Shown here: in pieces, positions 53,365 to 62,621 of the stretch
How the letters are laid out: every line of letters starts with the position of its first letter
How positions within the stretch are numbered: the first letter of the stretch is position 1
NCBI RefSeq assembly: GCF_000472665.1
Contig: NZ_AXAC01000025.1
Coordinates: forward strand, 1-64,000
Origin: Acetobacterium malicum subsp. dehalogenans DSM 11527
GTDB lineage: Bacteria > Bacillota > Clostridia > Eubacteriales > Eubacteriaceae
DNA: 64,000 nt
Direction of reading: 5' to 3'
Program-made: the position numbers and the translations under genes
Notes under the pieces: generated by a model
The model's input: only the letters and a program-made list of their open reading frames with translations
What the model was told of the DNA's origin: nothing
Databases searched by the model: none

Positions 53365-53560
53365 GGTTTATGCATTAGGGGATCGGGTAGAAATGAAAAA
53401 AAAGCACCCCTGCGGGAGCTTTCAGTGGGAAATTATCCGGGTTGGGGCAGATATAAAAATAAAATGCCTGGGTTGTGGCCATATTGTCATGCTCCAGCGG
53501 TCTAAATTCAATAAACAGATCAAGAAAATTCTGGATAGTGATAACAAGGGAGCAGTATGA
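53354..53560 (+). CDS. DUF951 family protein
   Basis: This 68-residue protein has the DUF951 pattern: YALGDRVEMKKKHPCG, then CLGCGH with a probable zinc-binding Cys set (HPCG plus CxxC). It is a small cytoplasmic protein conserved in Bacillota near mscS and rpsF; its function is unknown. It overlaps both neighbours by a few bases. Confidence 0.88.
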   Translation: METKVYALGDRVEMKKKHPCGSFQWEIIRVGADIKIKCLGCGHIVMLQRSKFNKQIKKILDSDNKGAV

Positions 53561-54189
53561 AAACTTTTTTTATGACGCAATGGTATGGAGCAGAAAGCTA
53601 CTTCGAAAAAAACCTGAAGCCAACATTCTATTTTTGCCTGGCTTTTTTTGGGATTATGATTGTTTTAAATACCCTGCTTTTTTTGAGTGATCCAACCTTG
53701 AGTCAAAGCTATTTTAATGAGTTGCAGTCGCTGTTTAACCAGAAGGAATTTCTCGATGGCACCGGCATCGACCTATGGTTTGGCATTTTTTTGAATAATA
53801 TCATTGCCAGTGGAATCAGCAGTCTTTTGGGTGTTATTCCGTTCTTGTTTTTGCCGCTGTTTTCGCTGGCCTCCAATGCCATCATTATCGGCCTGATTGG
53901 CGCTGTTTATCAAACCAATGGTATCGGTTGGTTTGCTTTTCTGGTTGGTGTTTTGCCCCACGGTATGATTGAGATTCCGGCCCTGGTTTTAGGCGTAGCT
54001 CTGGGGGTGCATCTCTGTTTAAAATTATCGAAAACAATTTTAAGAAGAAGTTTTAAAGGCGAATTAAAACAGGCCGCGATCGGATGTTTGCGGATTTATC
54101 TATTGTGGCTGATTCCGCTCTTCTTCTTAGCTGCTTTTATCGAAACATTTATGACGCCGATTCTATTCAATGCAGTTGCGCCAGTCTAA
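53557..54189 (+). CDS. SpoIIM-like (DUF95) membrane protein
   Basis: This 210-residue protein has about five membrane helices and the SpoIIM/DUF95 landmarks NNIIASGISSLLGVIPFLFLP and GVLPHGMIEIPA. In Bacillus SpoIIM is part of the engulfment complex, but the wider family also occurs in non-sporulating bacteria, so sporulation cannot be concluded. Its start overlaps the DUF951 stop (ATGA). Confidence 0.85.
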   Translation: MKTFFMTQWYGAESYFEKNLKPTFYFCLAFFGIMIVLNTLLFLSDPTLSQSYFNELQSLFNQKEFLDGTGIDLWFGIFLNNIIASGISSLLGVIPFLFLPLFSLASNAIIIGLIGAVYQTNGIGWFAFLVGVLPHGMIEIPALVLGVALGVHLCLKLSKTILRRSFKGELKQAAIGCLRIYLLWLIPLFFLAAFIETFMTPILFNAVAPV

Positions 54190-54211
54190 AATAAAAAATA
54201 AAAGAAAATCC

Positions 54212-54239
54212 TTGCATCAATTGTAAGATATGATATAAT
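54212..54239 (+). promoter_or_regulatory. Promoter of rpsF-ssb-rpsR
   Basis: TTGCAT and TATAAT are 16 bases apart, about 60 bases before rpsF. The short leader can fold (GCTC...GAGC) and might carry the S6:S18 regulatory motif, but I could not confirm the consensus. Confidence 0.65.
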
Positions 54240-54301
54240 TAAAAGCTGTAATCCTTGCTCGCTGGAAAAGTGAGCCATAGTCCATGAGGAGGTGAAATGG
54301 A

Positions 54302-54589
54302 ATGAGAGTATACGAAACATTATTTGTTTTAAAACCGGATCTTGAAAAAGAAGCGATTGAAGAATTAGTAGGCAAAGTAAAGGCTGTAATTGAAGCAGCT
54401 GGAGAAATTGAAAAAGTCGACGAATGGGGCAAAAGAAAATTAGCCTACGAAATCGATAAAAAGTATCAAGAAGGTTTCTACGTATTAGTAGACTTCAAAG
54501 CTGAGAACTCAGTACTTGATGCATTAGATCATTTATACAAAATTAACGAACAGTTTATTCGAAGCATCGTTATTAAAAAAGAGAAATAG
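54302..54589 (+). CDS. rpsF: Ribosomal protein bS6
   Basis: This 95-residue protein begins MRVYETLFVLKPD and has EWGKRKLAYEI, both typical of S6. It binds S18 in the small subunit. GGAGGTG lies upstream of the ATG. It is the first gene of rpsF-ssb-rpsR. Confidence 0.97.
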   Translation: MRVYETLFVLKPDLEKEAIEELVGKVKAVIEAAGEIEKVDEWGKRKLAYEIDKKYQEGFYVLVDFKAENSVLDALDHLYKINEQFIRSIVIKKEK

Positions 54590-54600
54590 GGGGCAGTTCT

Positions 54601-55044
54601 GTGAATAAAGTAATTCTAGTAGGAAGACTAACCCGAGATCCTGAGGTAAAAAACACAACAACGGGCAAAGCGGTAGCGACATTTACCTTAGCGGTGGATC
54701 GCCGTTTTAAAAACAAAGATGGTCAAAAAGAAGCAGACTTTGTGCCAATTGTCGTGTGGGGAAAACAGGCAGAATTTGCCGGACAATATTTGTCAAAGGG
54801 TAGCCAAATTGGCGTATCAGGACGACTACAAGTAAGAAGTTACGACGCACAGGATGGTCAACGACGTTATGTGACGGAAGTTGTTGCCGATGAAATTAAT
54901 TTTCTGTCATCCAGCCGGAAAGATTCCAACGCCGGATTCCAGCAAGCTTCAGCGCCACGAGTAGATAATAATAACAATATGTCAGTAATGGGACTGGATG
55001 AAGACTTTCATCTGATGGCCGATGATGACGACATACCTTTTTAA
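54601..55044 (+). CDS. ssb: Single-stranded DNA-binding protein
   Basis: This 147-residue SSB has an OB fold beginning MNKVILVGRLTRDPEV and the acidic C-terminal tip DDDIPF that recruits repair and replication partners. It starts with GTG. It lies between rpsF and rpsR, the standard Bacillota order. Confidence 0.97.
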   Translation: MNKVILVGRLTRDPEVKNTTTGKAVATFTLAVDRRFKNKDGQKEADFVPIVVWGKQAEFAGQYLSKGSQIGVSGRLQVRSYDAQDGQRRYVTEVVADEINFLSSSRKDSNAGFQQASAPRVDNNNNMSVMGLDEDFHLMADDDDIPF

Positions 55045-55061
55045 GATAGGAGGAAAATACA

Positions 55062-55289
55062 ATGCCAAAACCATTTAAAAAGAGAAGAAAAGTTTGTGAG
55101 TTCTGCGAACGAAAAGTAGAAAATGTTGATTATAAAGATGTAATCACGCTGAAGAAATTCGTTTCCGAACGTGGAAAAATTCTACCAAGAAGAGCCACTG
55201 GCACCTGTGCTAAACATCAGAGAAAGGTAACTGAAGCGATTAAACGTGCGCGAAACGTTGCTCTTTTACCATATAGCTCAAATAACTAA
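55062..55289 (+). CDS. rpsR: Ribosomal protein bS18
   Basis: This 75-residue basic protein has [27 protein letters not shown], the S18 signature. It has CxxC (CEFC) and a lone Cys near the TGTC motif, so it may be of the zinc-binding type. A terminator follows at 55297-55340. Confidence 0.97.
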   Translation: MPKPFKKRRKVCEFCERKVENVDYKDVITLKKFVSERGKILPRRATGTCAKHQRKVTEAIKRARNVALLPYSSNN

Positions 55290-55296
55290 AAATTGT

Positions 55297-55340
55297 AAAG
55301 CTGTTTGTTTCAGGAAGGACCTGAAGTGAGCAGCTTTTTC
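55297..55340 (+). terminator. Terminator after rpsR
   Basis: AAAGCTG pairs with CAGCTTT, enclosing an inner TTTCAGG/CCTGAAG stem, followed by a T run. Confidence 0.85.
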
Positions 55341-55344
55341 TATG

Positions 55345-55482
55345 TCAGGATATAATTAAGCAATGCTCCAGGTCGCCCGCACCTTCATCAAAACTGTACA
55401 GGGTAGCGGCCTGTAGCGGGTTAATAAACAGATGCTTTTTCCGGCGAAAATCAGGATAAAGGTAAACAAAAATAATGGGCAT
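55345..55482 (-). CDS. Possible small protein of 45 residues, unknown
   Basis: A short minus-strand frame begins MPIIFVYLYPDF and ends GDLEHCLIIS, in the otherwise gene-free space between rpsR and the DUF2232 gene. It has no strong Shine-Dalgarno and runs against the surrounding genes. It may be the remnant of a longer gene or chance. The rest of the gap (55483-55572) holds a TATAAT at 55498-55503 that probably serves the DUF2232 gene. Confidence 0.25.
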   Translation of the reverse strand: MPIIFVYLYPDFRRKKHLFINPLQAATLYSFDEGAGDLEHCLIIS

Positions 55483-55572
55483 TTTCTTTTATTGTGATAT
55501 AATGGTTCAGTAACTTTTTACGCATAAATAAACTGCGTATGGGAACAGTTAAGTTGCCAATTTGGAGGATCA

Positions 55573-56526
55573 ATGAAAACACGTGGAATAACAGAAGGTG
55601 CCATGTTTTGTGCACTGGGAGTAATTCTTACTTTAGTCAGTTATTATCTGCCGTTCTTTGTCTTGCTGGTATTTTTTATACCGGTACCAATGGTTGTACT
55701 GGGGAAGCGCCAGGGACTGAAAGTAAGTGTTCTTTCCAGTATTGCCGCCACGATTCTGATCGGTCTGTTTCTGGGACCGCTTAATGCTATTTCTTTTGGG
55801 GCGCTGATGCTCTTTGTGGGATGTAGCCTGGGGTTTGCCTATAATCGGGATTTATCGTCGTTTAAAAAAGTCGTTATCGGGATTCTTGGTTTTTCAATTC
55901 TGTTGATCGCCGTGGTGGCCAGCTATGAATTGGTGATGGGCGTCGGTTTTACCAGTCTGCTGTTCCAGACTCTGGAGCAGAGCACCAGTGAGGTAATGGC
56001 GTTTTATGAAACGGCCAATCTCATGGATGCGGAACAACTGGCAATCGCCAAAACAGCCATGGAAAAAAATATCGACATGATGAAGCTGGCACTGCCGAGT
56101 GCCTTTTTGTTGCTGCCCGTTGTTTTTGGGATGGTAAATGTTGTGGTGTCAGACATGATTCTTAAACGAATCGGCTATCCGGTTAAAACCTTTAAACCTC
56201 TCAGTCAATGGGTAATGCCGGTAACCCTTAAATATTTTTTAATGGTACTGTTACTCGGTGATTTTATGATCAGTATGTTTCAGGTGTCGACCATACCGCA
56301 GATATACATCGTGACAGTGATGAATTTTGTTAACATCATTTTCTTCGTCATGGGACTGTCACTGATGCTTAATTATATGGAATATAAACAGCTGACCAAC
56401 AAAGGCTTAAAAGTATTAGTTATCGTGCTGGGTTTTTTACTCAGTGCCTTCGTAACCATCATCGGGGTAGCTGATACTTACATCGGAATTCGCCAGATTT
56501 TTCGAAGGGAGTCCCAGATAAAATGA
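55573..56526 (+). CDS. DUF2232 (YybS-type) membrane protein
   Basis: This 317-residue protein has about eight membrane helices and begins KTRGITEGAMFCALGVILTL, as in YybS/DUF2232 proteins. In Bacillota it precedes gdpP and rplI, the arrangement seen here. Its function is unknown; the S-component-like N-terminus has led to suggestions of transport. Its stop overlaps the gdpP start by 4 bases. Confidence 0.88.
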   Translation: MKTRGITEGAMFCALGVILTLVSYYLPFFVLLVFFIPVPMVVLGKRQGLKVSVLSSIAATILIGLFLGPLNAISFGALMLFVGCSLGFAYNRDLSSFKKVVIGILGFSILLIAVVASYELVMGVGFTSLLFQTLEQSTSEVMAFYETANLMDAEQLAIAKTAMEKNIDMMKLALPSAFLLLPVVFGMVNVVVSDMILKRIGYPVKTFKPLSQWVMPVTLKYFLMVLLLGDFMISMFQVSTIPQIYIVTVMNFVNIIFFVMGLSLMLNYMEYKQLTNKGLKVLVIVLGFLLSAFVTIIGVADTYIGIRQIFRRESQIK

Positions 56527-58496
56527 AAGAATCAAAGAAAGACGTTGTCCGGTTCGCCATTGCGGCTCAATTGATTGTTTCGATTGCGCTTGGTTTTTAT
56601 AATATTTTCCTGGGCGTGGCCGGAGTTGTGATCTTTGTGGTCCTGATTATTTATTACACCAAAAACACCAGTATTGACGAGATTAAAATCGATAAAGCCA
56701 TTGACGAAATATACAGTGACCTGGATAAAATCAATCAGGAGCGGATGTATGAAATGCCCATCGCCATGTCTATTGTTGATAATGAAGGGATTATTTACTG
56801 GTATAACCAGGCCTTTGGAAAGGCCTTCAAGAAGGAAAAAGAAGGTTTATTCAAAAAGAGTATCATTGAAGAGTTGGAATTTAACCTGAGTGATGCAGTT
56901 AAGGCCGATGAATTTACCTTCCATTACGAAGAGCGGGATTATGGGGTGGTTACCAACGCCTTCTCAGACAAGGTTCACAGTTTTGAACTGCTCCATTTTT
57001 TTGATATCACTGAACAAAGCAAGCAGCGTCAGCTTTACCGGAAGAATTCGCCGTTGTTTTGCTATATTGTCATCGATAACTACGATGATATTATCGAGCA
57101 GATCCCCAGTCATAAGCGCTCGGCGATTCTCGGCAAGGTTGATCTGAAGCTCAACGAATGGGCTAAACAGCTGGGCAGTGTCATTATCGAGTATGAAAGT
57201 GACCGCTATCTGATGATTTTTGAGCGGGGGAAAATCTGTGCCCTGCAAAAAGAAAATTTCAAAATACTGGATGAGATTCGGGAAATTGAAAATGATGAAA
57301 AAGTTCCCATTACCCTCAGTATTGGCATCGGGATCTCGGAGAATATTCTGGGAATTATCGAATCCCAGGAATTATCCCATTCAGCGTTGGACATCGCCCT
57401 GGCCCGGGGAGGCGATCAGGCGGTGGTCCGTCAGGATGAAAAGATGTCCTTTTATGGCGGCAAAACCGAAGCTACCGAAAAAAGAACCAAGGTTAAGGCC
57501 CGGGTTAAGGCCTACGGTCTGAAAGAGTTGATTAAAGAGTCGGATCATGTACTGCTGATGGGTCATCAGAACCCGGATATGGATTGTCTGGGCTCGGCAG
57601 TCGGGCTGCTGGGGGCTTGTAAATCACTGGGTAAAGAAGGCAAAATTGTGATTCGGGAGATAAACTATTCGATCAAATCACTTTTTGATTATCTGCTGGA
57701 GAACGAAGCCTATCAGGATGCCTTTATTACCCCCAAGGAAGCTGAGAGCTATGCCACTAAAAATACCCTGTTGATTATTTTAGATACGCAAACCGTAAAT
57801 TATCTGGAAATGCCATCGCTGGTGGATCAGATTCCTAAAATTGTGGTCATTGATCATCATCGGCGTTCCGGCAAGGCGATCAAGGAAACCCTACTGAGCT
57901 ATACCGAAGCTTACGCTTCTTCGACTTGCGAACTGGTCACCGAGCTGCTCCAATATTTTGACGAGAAAAATCAACTCAATGTCATTGAAGCTAATGCTTT
58001 GATGGCCGGGATCTGTATGGACACGAAAATGTTTACCCTGAAAACCGGGGTACGAACCTTTGAAGCAGCCTCTTATTTAAAGCGCAAGGGTGCCGATACG
58101 CTGATCAGCAAAATTCTACTGCAGGATGACCTCAATACTTATACGGCCAAATCGGATGCAGTCAAGAATGCCAAAATATATTTTGACAACATTGCTATCT
58201 CAACCTTTGAAAACAACACCGACTATGGCAAGGTTATTGCCGCTCAGGCCGCTGATGAACTGCTCAATATCAAAGGGATTGTGGCCTCTTTTATCATTTT
58301 AAAAAATGATGAGGGACTGGCCATCAGTGCCCGTTCGATGGGCGAAGTCAATGTTCAGGTAATCTTGGAAACACTCGGCGGAGGCGGCCATTTGGCCATT
58401 GCCGGAGCGCAATTCCCGGGGGAAAAGAATCTTGAAACCGGAAAAGAGCTGCTGCTCACCGCCATTAAAAAATATAAGAAGGAGAATGGATCATGA
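56523..58496 (+). CDS. gdpP: Cyclic-di-AMP phosphodiesterase GdpP
   Basis: This 657-residue membrane-bound protein has two N-terminal helices, a PAS-like domain, a degenerate GGDEF domain (about 170-310), then a DHH domain with GHQNPDMDCLGSA near 347 and DHHR near 442, and a DHHA1 domain with GGGGH near 618. It degrades c-di-AMP to pApA, affecting cell-wall and potassium homeostasis. It overlaps the rplI start by 4 bases. Confidence 0.95.
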   Translation: MKESKKDVVRFAIAAQLIVSIALGFYNIFLGVAGVVIFVVLIIYYTKNTSIDEIKIDKAIDEIYSDLDKINQERMYEMPIAMSIVDNEGIIYWYNQAFGKAFKKEKEGLFKKSIIEELEFNLSDAVKADEFTFHYEERDYGVVTNAFSDKVHSFELLHFFDITEQSKQRQLYRKNSPLFCYIVIDNYDDIIEQIPSHKRSAILGKVDLKLNEWAKQLGSVIIEYESDRYLMIFERGKICALQKENFKILDEIREIENDEKVPITLSIGIGISENILGIIESQELSHSALDIALARGGDQAVVRQDEKMSFYGGKTEATEKRTKVKARVKAYGLKELIKESDHVLLMGHQNPDMDCLGSAVGLLGACKSLGKEGKIVIREINYSIKSLFDYLLENEAYQDAFITPKEAESYATKNTLLIILDTQTVNYLEMPSLVDQIPKIVVIDHHRRSGKAIKETLLSYTEAYASSTCELVTELLQYFDEKNQLNVIEANALMAGICMDTKMFTLKTGVRTFEAASYLKRKGADTLISKILLQDDLNTYTAKSDAVKNAKIYFDNIAISTFENNTDYGKVIAAQAADELLNIKGIVASFIILKNDEGLAISARSMGEVNVQVILETLGGGGHLAIAGAQFPGEKNLETGKELLLTAIKKYKKENGS

Positions 58497-58942
58497 AAGT
58501 AGTATTATTAGAAAATGTAAAAAATGTTGGAAATAAAGGTGAAATTGTTGAAGTTAAAGACGGTTACGGCCGGAACTTCCTAATTAAAACCGGTAAGGGT
58601 GTCATTGGTAATAAAGAAAATATTGCCATGGCTGAACAAACCAAGGCTGACGAAGCAAAAAAAGTTGAAGCAGAGCGACAGGCAGCTGTCGAACTGGCCA
58701 AAACGATCGATGAAACAGAAATTAACATCACTGAACGGGCTGGTGAAGACGGCAAGCTGTTCGGATCGGTAACCAGCAAAGATATTACCGAAGCGCTGGA
58801 AAAGCAAAAAGGCATCAAGGTCGATAAACGCAAGGTTGAGTTGGAAATGCCGCTGCGCAATGTGGGCCGGGCTGAAGTTAAGATTAAAACCTATCAGGGT
58901 GTGATTGGAAAACTGACCGTAATCATCAAAGGCGAAGCCTAG
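58493..58942 (+). CDS. rplI: Ribosomal protein bL9
   Basis: This 149-residue protein has the L9 N-terminal signature VVLLENVKNVGNKGEIVEVKDGYGRN, a long connecting helix, and a C-terminal domain with GKLFGSVTS. It follows gdpP and precedes dnaB, the normal order. Confidence 0.97.
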   Translation: MKVVLLENVKNVGNKGEIVEVKDGYGRNFLIKTGKGVIGNKENIAMAEQTKADEAKKVEAERQAAVELAKTIDETEINITERAGEDGKLFGSVTSKDITEALEKQKGIKVDKRKVELEMPLRNVGRAEVKIKTYQGVIGKLTVIIKGEA

Positions 58943-58953
58943 GAGACTAAGCG

Positions 58954-60312
58954 GTGATGAATCCCAAAGTCCCTCCCCATAATTTAGAAGCGGAGCAGTC
59001 TGTTTTAGGCGCCATCCTGATGGATGAGTCAAATATTGCCCGGGCTGAAGAGCTTTTATCGCCCCATGATTTTTATCGGGGGGCCCATAAAGAAATTTAT
59101 GAATCGATGTTGGATCTCCATAATGAAAGAAAACCCATCGATACGGTCACCCTGATCAACTCCCTCAGAAATCGTGGGGTACTGGAAAAAATCGGCGGGA
59201 TTGGCTATCTCAGTGAACTGATTGAGATGGTGCCGATCAACCGGAATTATCTGGAATACTGTCAGATCGTCCATGAAAAGGCCGTCATTCGCAATCTTAT
59301 TCATACCGCGACCCAGATTCTCGAAGACAGTTATGGCCAGTATGATAATATCGGAGATGTGATTGACCGTGCCGAACAGGAAATCTTCAAGGTTTCCCAG
59401 GGCCGGCGGACCGGTGATTTTCAGAGCATTCAGGAAACCCTGAGCACCACCCTGGCCCAGATTGAGGCGATCGAAAGTAAAAAAGGTAAGCTCACCGGCA
59501 TCGAAACCGGCTTTACCGAGCTCAACCATATTACCTCCGGCTTACAACCATCCGACCTGATTATCGTAGCGGCCCGGCCGTCGATGGGAAAAACCGCCTT
59601 TGCCTTGAATATCGCGCAAAATGCGGCTATCAAAGATAATCGCTCGGTGGCTATTTTCAGTCTCGAAATGTCCAAGGAACAGCTGGTTCAGCGGATGCTT
59701 TGCGCGGCCTCATTGGTTGACAGCAACAACGTCAGAACCGGTAATCTCAGCAAGGAAGATTGGGAGCGGATGGTGGTAGGTTACAATACTCTCTATGGTG
59801 CCAGTATTTTTATTGATGATACCCCGGGGATCACGGTTTCTGAAGTCCGCTCCAAATGCCGGCGGCTAAAAACTGAAAAAGCCCTGGATCTGATTGTAAT
59901 TGACTACCTGCAACTGATGAGTGGCGGCAGCCGCAGCGAAAACCGGCAAAATGAAATTTCTGAAATGTCCCGGGGTCTGAAAGCCCTGGCCCGAGAAATG
60001 GAAGCCCCGGTTATCGCTTTATCCCAGCTCAGCCGGGCCCCGGATGCCCGAACCGATCATCATCCGGTCATGTCGGATTTGCGTGAATCCGGTTCAATCG
60101 AACAGGATGCTGATGTCATCATGCTGTTGTACCGGGAATTTTATTACGATAAAAACCCGGAATTAAAAAACTTATCAGAGGTAATCATTGCCAAACAACG
60201 TAATGGCCCAACCGGGACCGTGCGCCTGGCATGGATTCCTGAATATACAAAATTCAACGATCTGGCTGTCGGTTATAATGAAGATGACTACGGCCCGGAT
60301 GCGTTTGCATAA
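58954..60312 (+). CDS. dnaB: Replicative DNA helicase DnaB
   Basis: This 452-residue RecA-type hexameric helicase has an N-terminal domain beginning PPHNLEAEQSVLGAIL, Walker A RPSMGKT near residue 207, FSLEMSKEQLVQRM, and the Walker B IVIDYLQLM. The start is a GTG at 58954, 8 bases after GGAG, with ATG as the next codon. Gram-positive naming would be DnaC in Bacillus. No intein is present. Confidence 0.96.
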   Translation: MMNPKVPPHNLEAEQSVLGAILMDESNIARAEELLSPHDFYRGAHKEIYESMLDLHNERKPIDTVTLINSLRNRGVLEKIGGIGYLSELIEMVPINRNYLEYCQIVHEKAVIRNLIHTATQILEDSYGQYDNIGDVIDRAEQEIFKVSQGRRTGDFQSIQETLSTTLAQIEAIESKKGKLTGIETGFTELNHITSGLQPSDLIIVAARPSMGKTAFALNIAQNAAIKDNRSVAIFSLEMSKEQLVQRMLCAASLVDSNNVRTGNLSKEDWERMVVGYNTLYGASIFIDDTPGITVSEVRSKCRRLKTEKALDLIVIDYLQLMSGGSRSENRQNEISEMSRGLKALAREMEAPVIALSQLSRAPDARTDHHPVMSDLRESGSIEQDADVIMLLYREFYYDKNPELKNLSEVIIAKQRNGPTGTVRLAWIPEYTKFNDLAVGYNEDDYGPDAFA

Positions 60313-60324
60313 AGGAAGAATAAC

Positions 60325-61713
60325 ATGAAATATGATGTGATAATCATCGGAGCGGGACCAGGTGGTATTTTTGCGGCCATGGAACTGGCCAAAAAAAATA
60401 AAGAACTTAAGATCCTGATGCTGGAAAAGGGCAATTCAATTGAAAAACGAATCTGTCCCAAACGCCAGACCAATGTTTGTATTGGCTGTAAACCCTGTAA
60501 TATTACCACCGGCTTTGCCGGAGCGGGAGCCTATTCAGACGGTAAACTGTCACTTTCACCCGATGTCGGGGGTGAATTACCGGAATATATCGGTTACAAT
60601 GCGACGGTCGACCTGATTAAATATGTGGATGATCTCTACATTGAATTTGGCGCCGATAAACGGGTCCATGGTCTCGATAATCCCGACAAGATCCGGGATA
60701 TCCGCACCAAGGCGATCCAGAGCAATCTGAAATTGATTGAGTGCCCGGTGCGTCATATGGGTACCGAGGTGGGTTATACCATTTACCAGCGGATTCAGAA
60801 CTATCTGATCGACGATCTGGGCATCGATATCAAATTCCGGACCCCGGTTCAAAGTCTGGTGGTCGAGGATGATGCCGTGGTCGGTGTGGTCGCCAAGGGA
60901 GAAACCTATCGGGCTGACAAGGTGCTGGTAGCCGTGGGCCGGGATGGCTCGGAATGGTTTACCAGTATGTGTGAAGAATACAAGGTTGAAACCAAGGTCG
61001 GAAAGATCGATATCGGGATTCGTCTGGAAACCCGCAACGAGGTCATGCAGGAAATCAACGATGCCCTTTACGAAGGTAAACTGGTCTATTATACCCCCAC
61101 CTTTGATGACAGTGTCCGGACCTTCTGTTCCAACCCCGGGGGTGTCGTGTCGACCGAATATTATGATAACCAACTGGCGGTGGTCAATGGCCACAGCTAT
61201 AAGTCGGATAGTTTAAAAACCCATAATACCAATTTTGCGCTGCTGGTCTCCAAAAGCTTTACCGAACCCTTTAAAGAAGCGGTTGCCTATGGCAAGCACA
61301 TTGCCGGATTGGGAAATATGCTGACTGGCAACAAGATCATGGTTCAGCGCTACGGCGATTTTTTAAGAGGCCGCCGTACCACCCAGGAACGGTTGATGCG
61401 CAATAATATTCGGCCGACCTTAATCGATGCGGTACCCGGCGATCTTTGTTTAGTCTTGCCCTACCGGATCATGAAGGACATTGATGAAATGATCCAGGCC
61501 CTGGATCATGTTTCGCCCGGCCTGGCCAGTGACGAAACTCTGCTTTATGGAGTGGAGGTCAAGTTCTATTCCAATAAGGTCACCGTTGATAAAAACTTCC
61601 AGTCCAGCATTAAAAATCTCTATGTGCTGGGTGATGGCGCCGGGGTCACCCGAGGGTTGATGCAGGCATCCGCCAATGGGGTGTATGTGGCCAGAAACCT
61701 CTATAACGAATAG
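60325..61713 (+). CDS. FAD-dependent oxidoreductase (COG2509 type)
   Basis: This 462-residue protein has an N-terminal dinucleotide-binding motif IIIGAGPGGIFAA, a Cys cluster (Cys44, then CX2CX2C at 52, 55 and 58) and GFAGAGAYSDGKLS, all typical of the uncharacterised FAD-dependent dehydrogenases of COG2509. A C-terminal GDGAGVTRG...ANG block closes the FAD site. Substrate and partner are unknown. The Cys cluster may be structural or redox-active. It lies between dnaB and rsmI without a visible promoter. Confidence 0.88.
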   Translation: MKYDVIIIGAGPGGIFAAMELAKKNKELKILMLEKGNSIEKRICPKRQTNVCIGCKPCNITTGFAGAGAYSDGKLSLSPDVGGELPEYIGYNATVDLIKYVDDLYIEFGADKRVHGLDNPDKIRDIRTKAIQSNLKLIECPVRHMGTEVGYTIYQRIQNYLIDDLGIDIKFRTPVQSLVVEDDAVVGVVAKGETYRADKVLVAVGRDGSEWFTSMCEEYKVETKVGKIDIGIRLETRNEVMQEINDALYEGKLVYYTPTFDDSVRTFCSNPGGVVSTEYYDNQLAVVNGHSYKSDSLKTHNTNFALLVSKSFTEPFKEAVAYGKHIAGLGNMLTGNKIMVQRYGDFLRGRRTTQERLMRNNIRPTLIDAVPGDLCLVLPYRIMKDIDEMIQALDHVSPGLASDETLLYGVEVKFYSNKVTVDKNFQSSIKNLYVLGDGAGVTRGLMQASANGVYVARNLYNE

Positions 61714-62556
61714 ATGTCCGGAAAACTATATATAGTCGGTACCCCAATTGGGAATCTGGATGATATGAGCATCCGCGGGCTAAGGGTGTTACAGGAGGTC
61801 GATCTGATCGCCGCCGAAGACACGAGACATTCGATTAAGCTGCTCAATCACTTTGAGATTTCTAAAAAGATGGTGGCCTATCATCAGCATAACGAACAGC
61901 AGTCCAGCGAAGGACTGATTGACCTGCTGAAACAAGGTCAGAATATCGCCCTGATCTCGGATGCCGGGATGCCGCTGATTTCCGATCCGGGATCGGTGCT
62001 GGTAAAAAATTGCGTTGCCAATGACATTGCCCTGGAGGTGGTTCCCGGTCCTAACGCCGGGCTCTGCGGTCTGGTGCTGTCGGGACTGGATACCCGGGCG
62101 TTTCTATTTCTCGGTTTTTTAGGTAAAGAAAATAAGGCCATTAAAGAAGGCCTGAAACGAATCGAAGCATCAGAGTTTACCGTCGTCCTTTACGAATCGC
62201 CGCACCGGTTACCGAAAACCCTGGAGATTCTTGATCAGCATGGTTTGGGCCATCGGCAGATGAGCATTTCCAGAGAAATTACCAAACGTTATGAGGAAAC
62301 CCGCTATGGCACGATCGCGGAACATCGTCACTATTATCAGGAACAGGCCCCCCGGGGCGAGTATGTGCTCTGTATTGAAGGCCGGACCGCCGACGAAGGC
62401 AACGCCGCCGCCGGGCTGGAACTGGAAAGCCTGAGTCTCGAAGAACATCTGGAATATTATCTCAATACGGGTCTGCTGGAAAAAGAAGCCATGAAAGCCG
62501 TGGCCAAAGATCGGAATATTTCCAGGCGGGATGTTTATAATGCGGTTAAACGATAA
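61714..62556 (+). CDS. rsmI: 16S rRNA (cytidine1402-2'-O)-methyltransferase RsmI
   Basis: This 280-residue tetrapyrrole-methylase-fold protein has LYIVGTPIGNLDDMSIR at the N-terminus, AEDTRHS, SDAGMPLISDPG and VVPGPNA, diagnostic of RsmI. It methylates the ribose of C1402 in 16S rRNA. The start codon follows the upstream stop codon directly, so translation is probably coupled. Confidence 0.95.
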   Translation: MSGKLYIVGTPIGNLDDMSIRGLRVLQEVDLIAAEDTRHSIKLLNHFEISKKMVAYHQHNEQQSSEGLIDLLKQGQNIALISDAGMPLISDPGSVLVKNCVANDIALEVVPGPNAGLCGLVLSGLDTRAFLFLGFLGKENKAIKEGLKRIEASEFTVVLYESPHRLPKTLEILDQHGLGHRQMSISREITKRYEETRYGTIAEHRHYYQEQAPRGEYVLCIEGRTADEGNAAAGLELESLSLEEHLEYYLNTGLLEKEAMKAVAKDRNISRRDVYNAVKR

Positions 62557-62561
62557 ATCCC

Positions 62562-62589
62562 TTGAAAAAATCTGGAATTAAAGTATAAT
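62562..62589 (+). promoter_or_regulatory. Promoter of the metG T-box transcript
   Basis: TTGAAA and TATAAT are 16 bases apart, directly after rsmI. Confidence 0.7.
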
Positions 62590-62621
62590 AGGGATAGCAA
62601 TTAAAAAAGTAATAAAAAATT

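Noticed and set aside
57381-57566. Minus-strand frame inside gdpP, and many similar frames within other genes
   Set aside because: These are antisense or out-of-frame shadows of well-supported genes, without ribosome-binding sites or family motifs.
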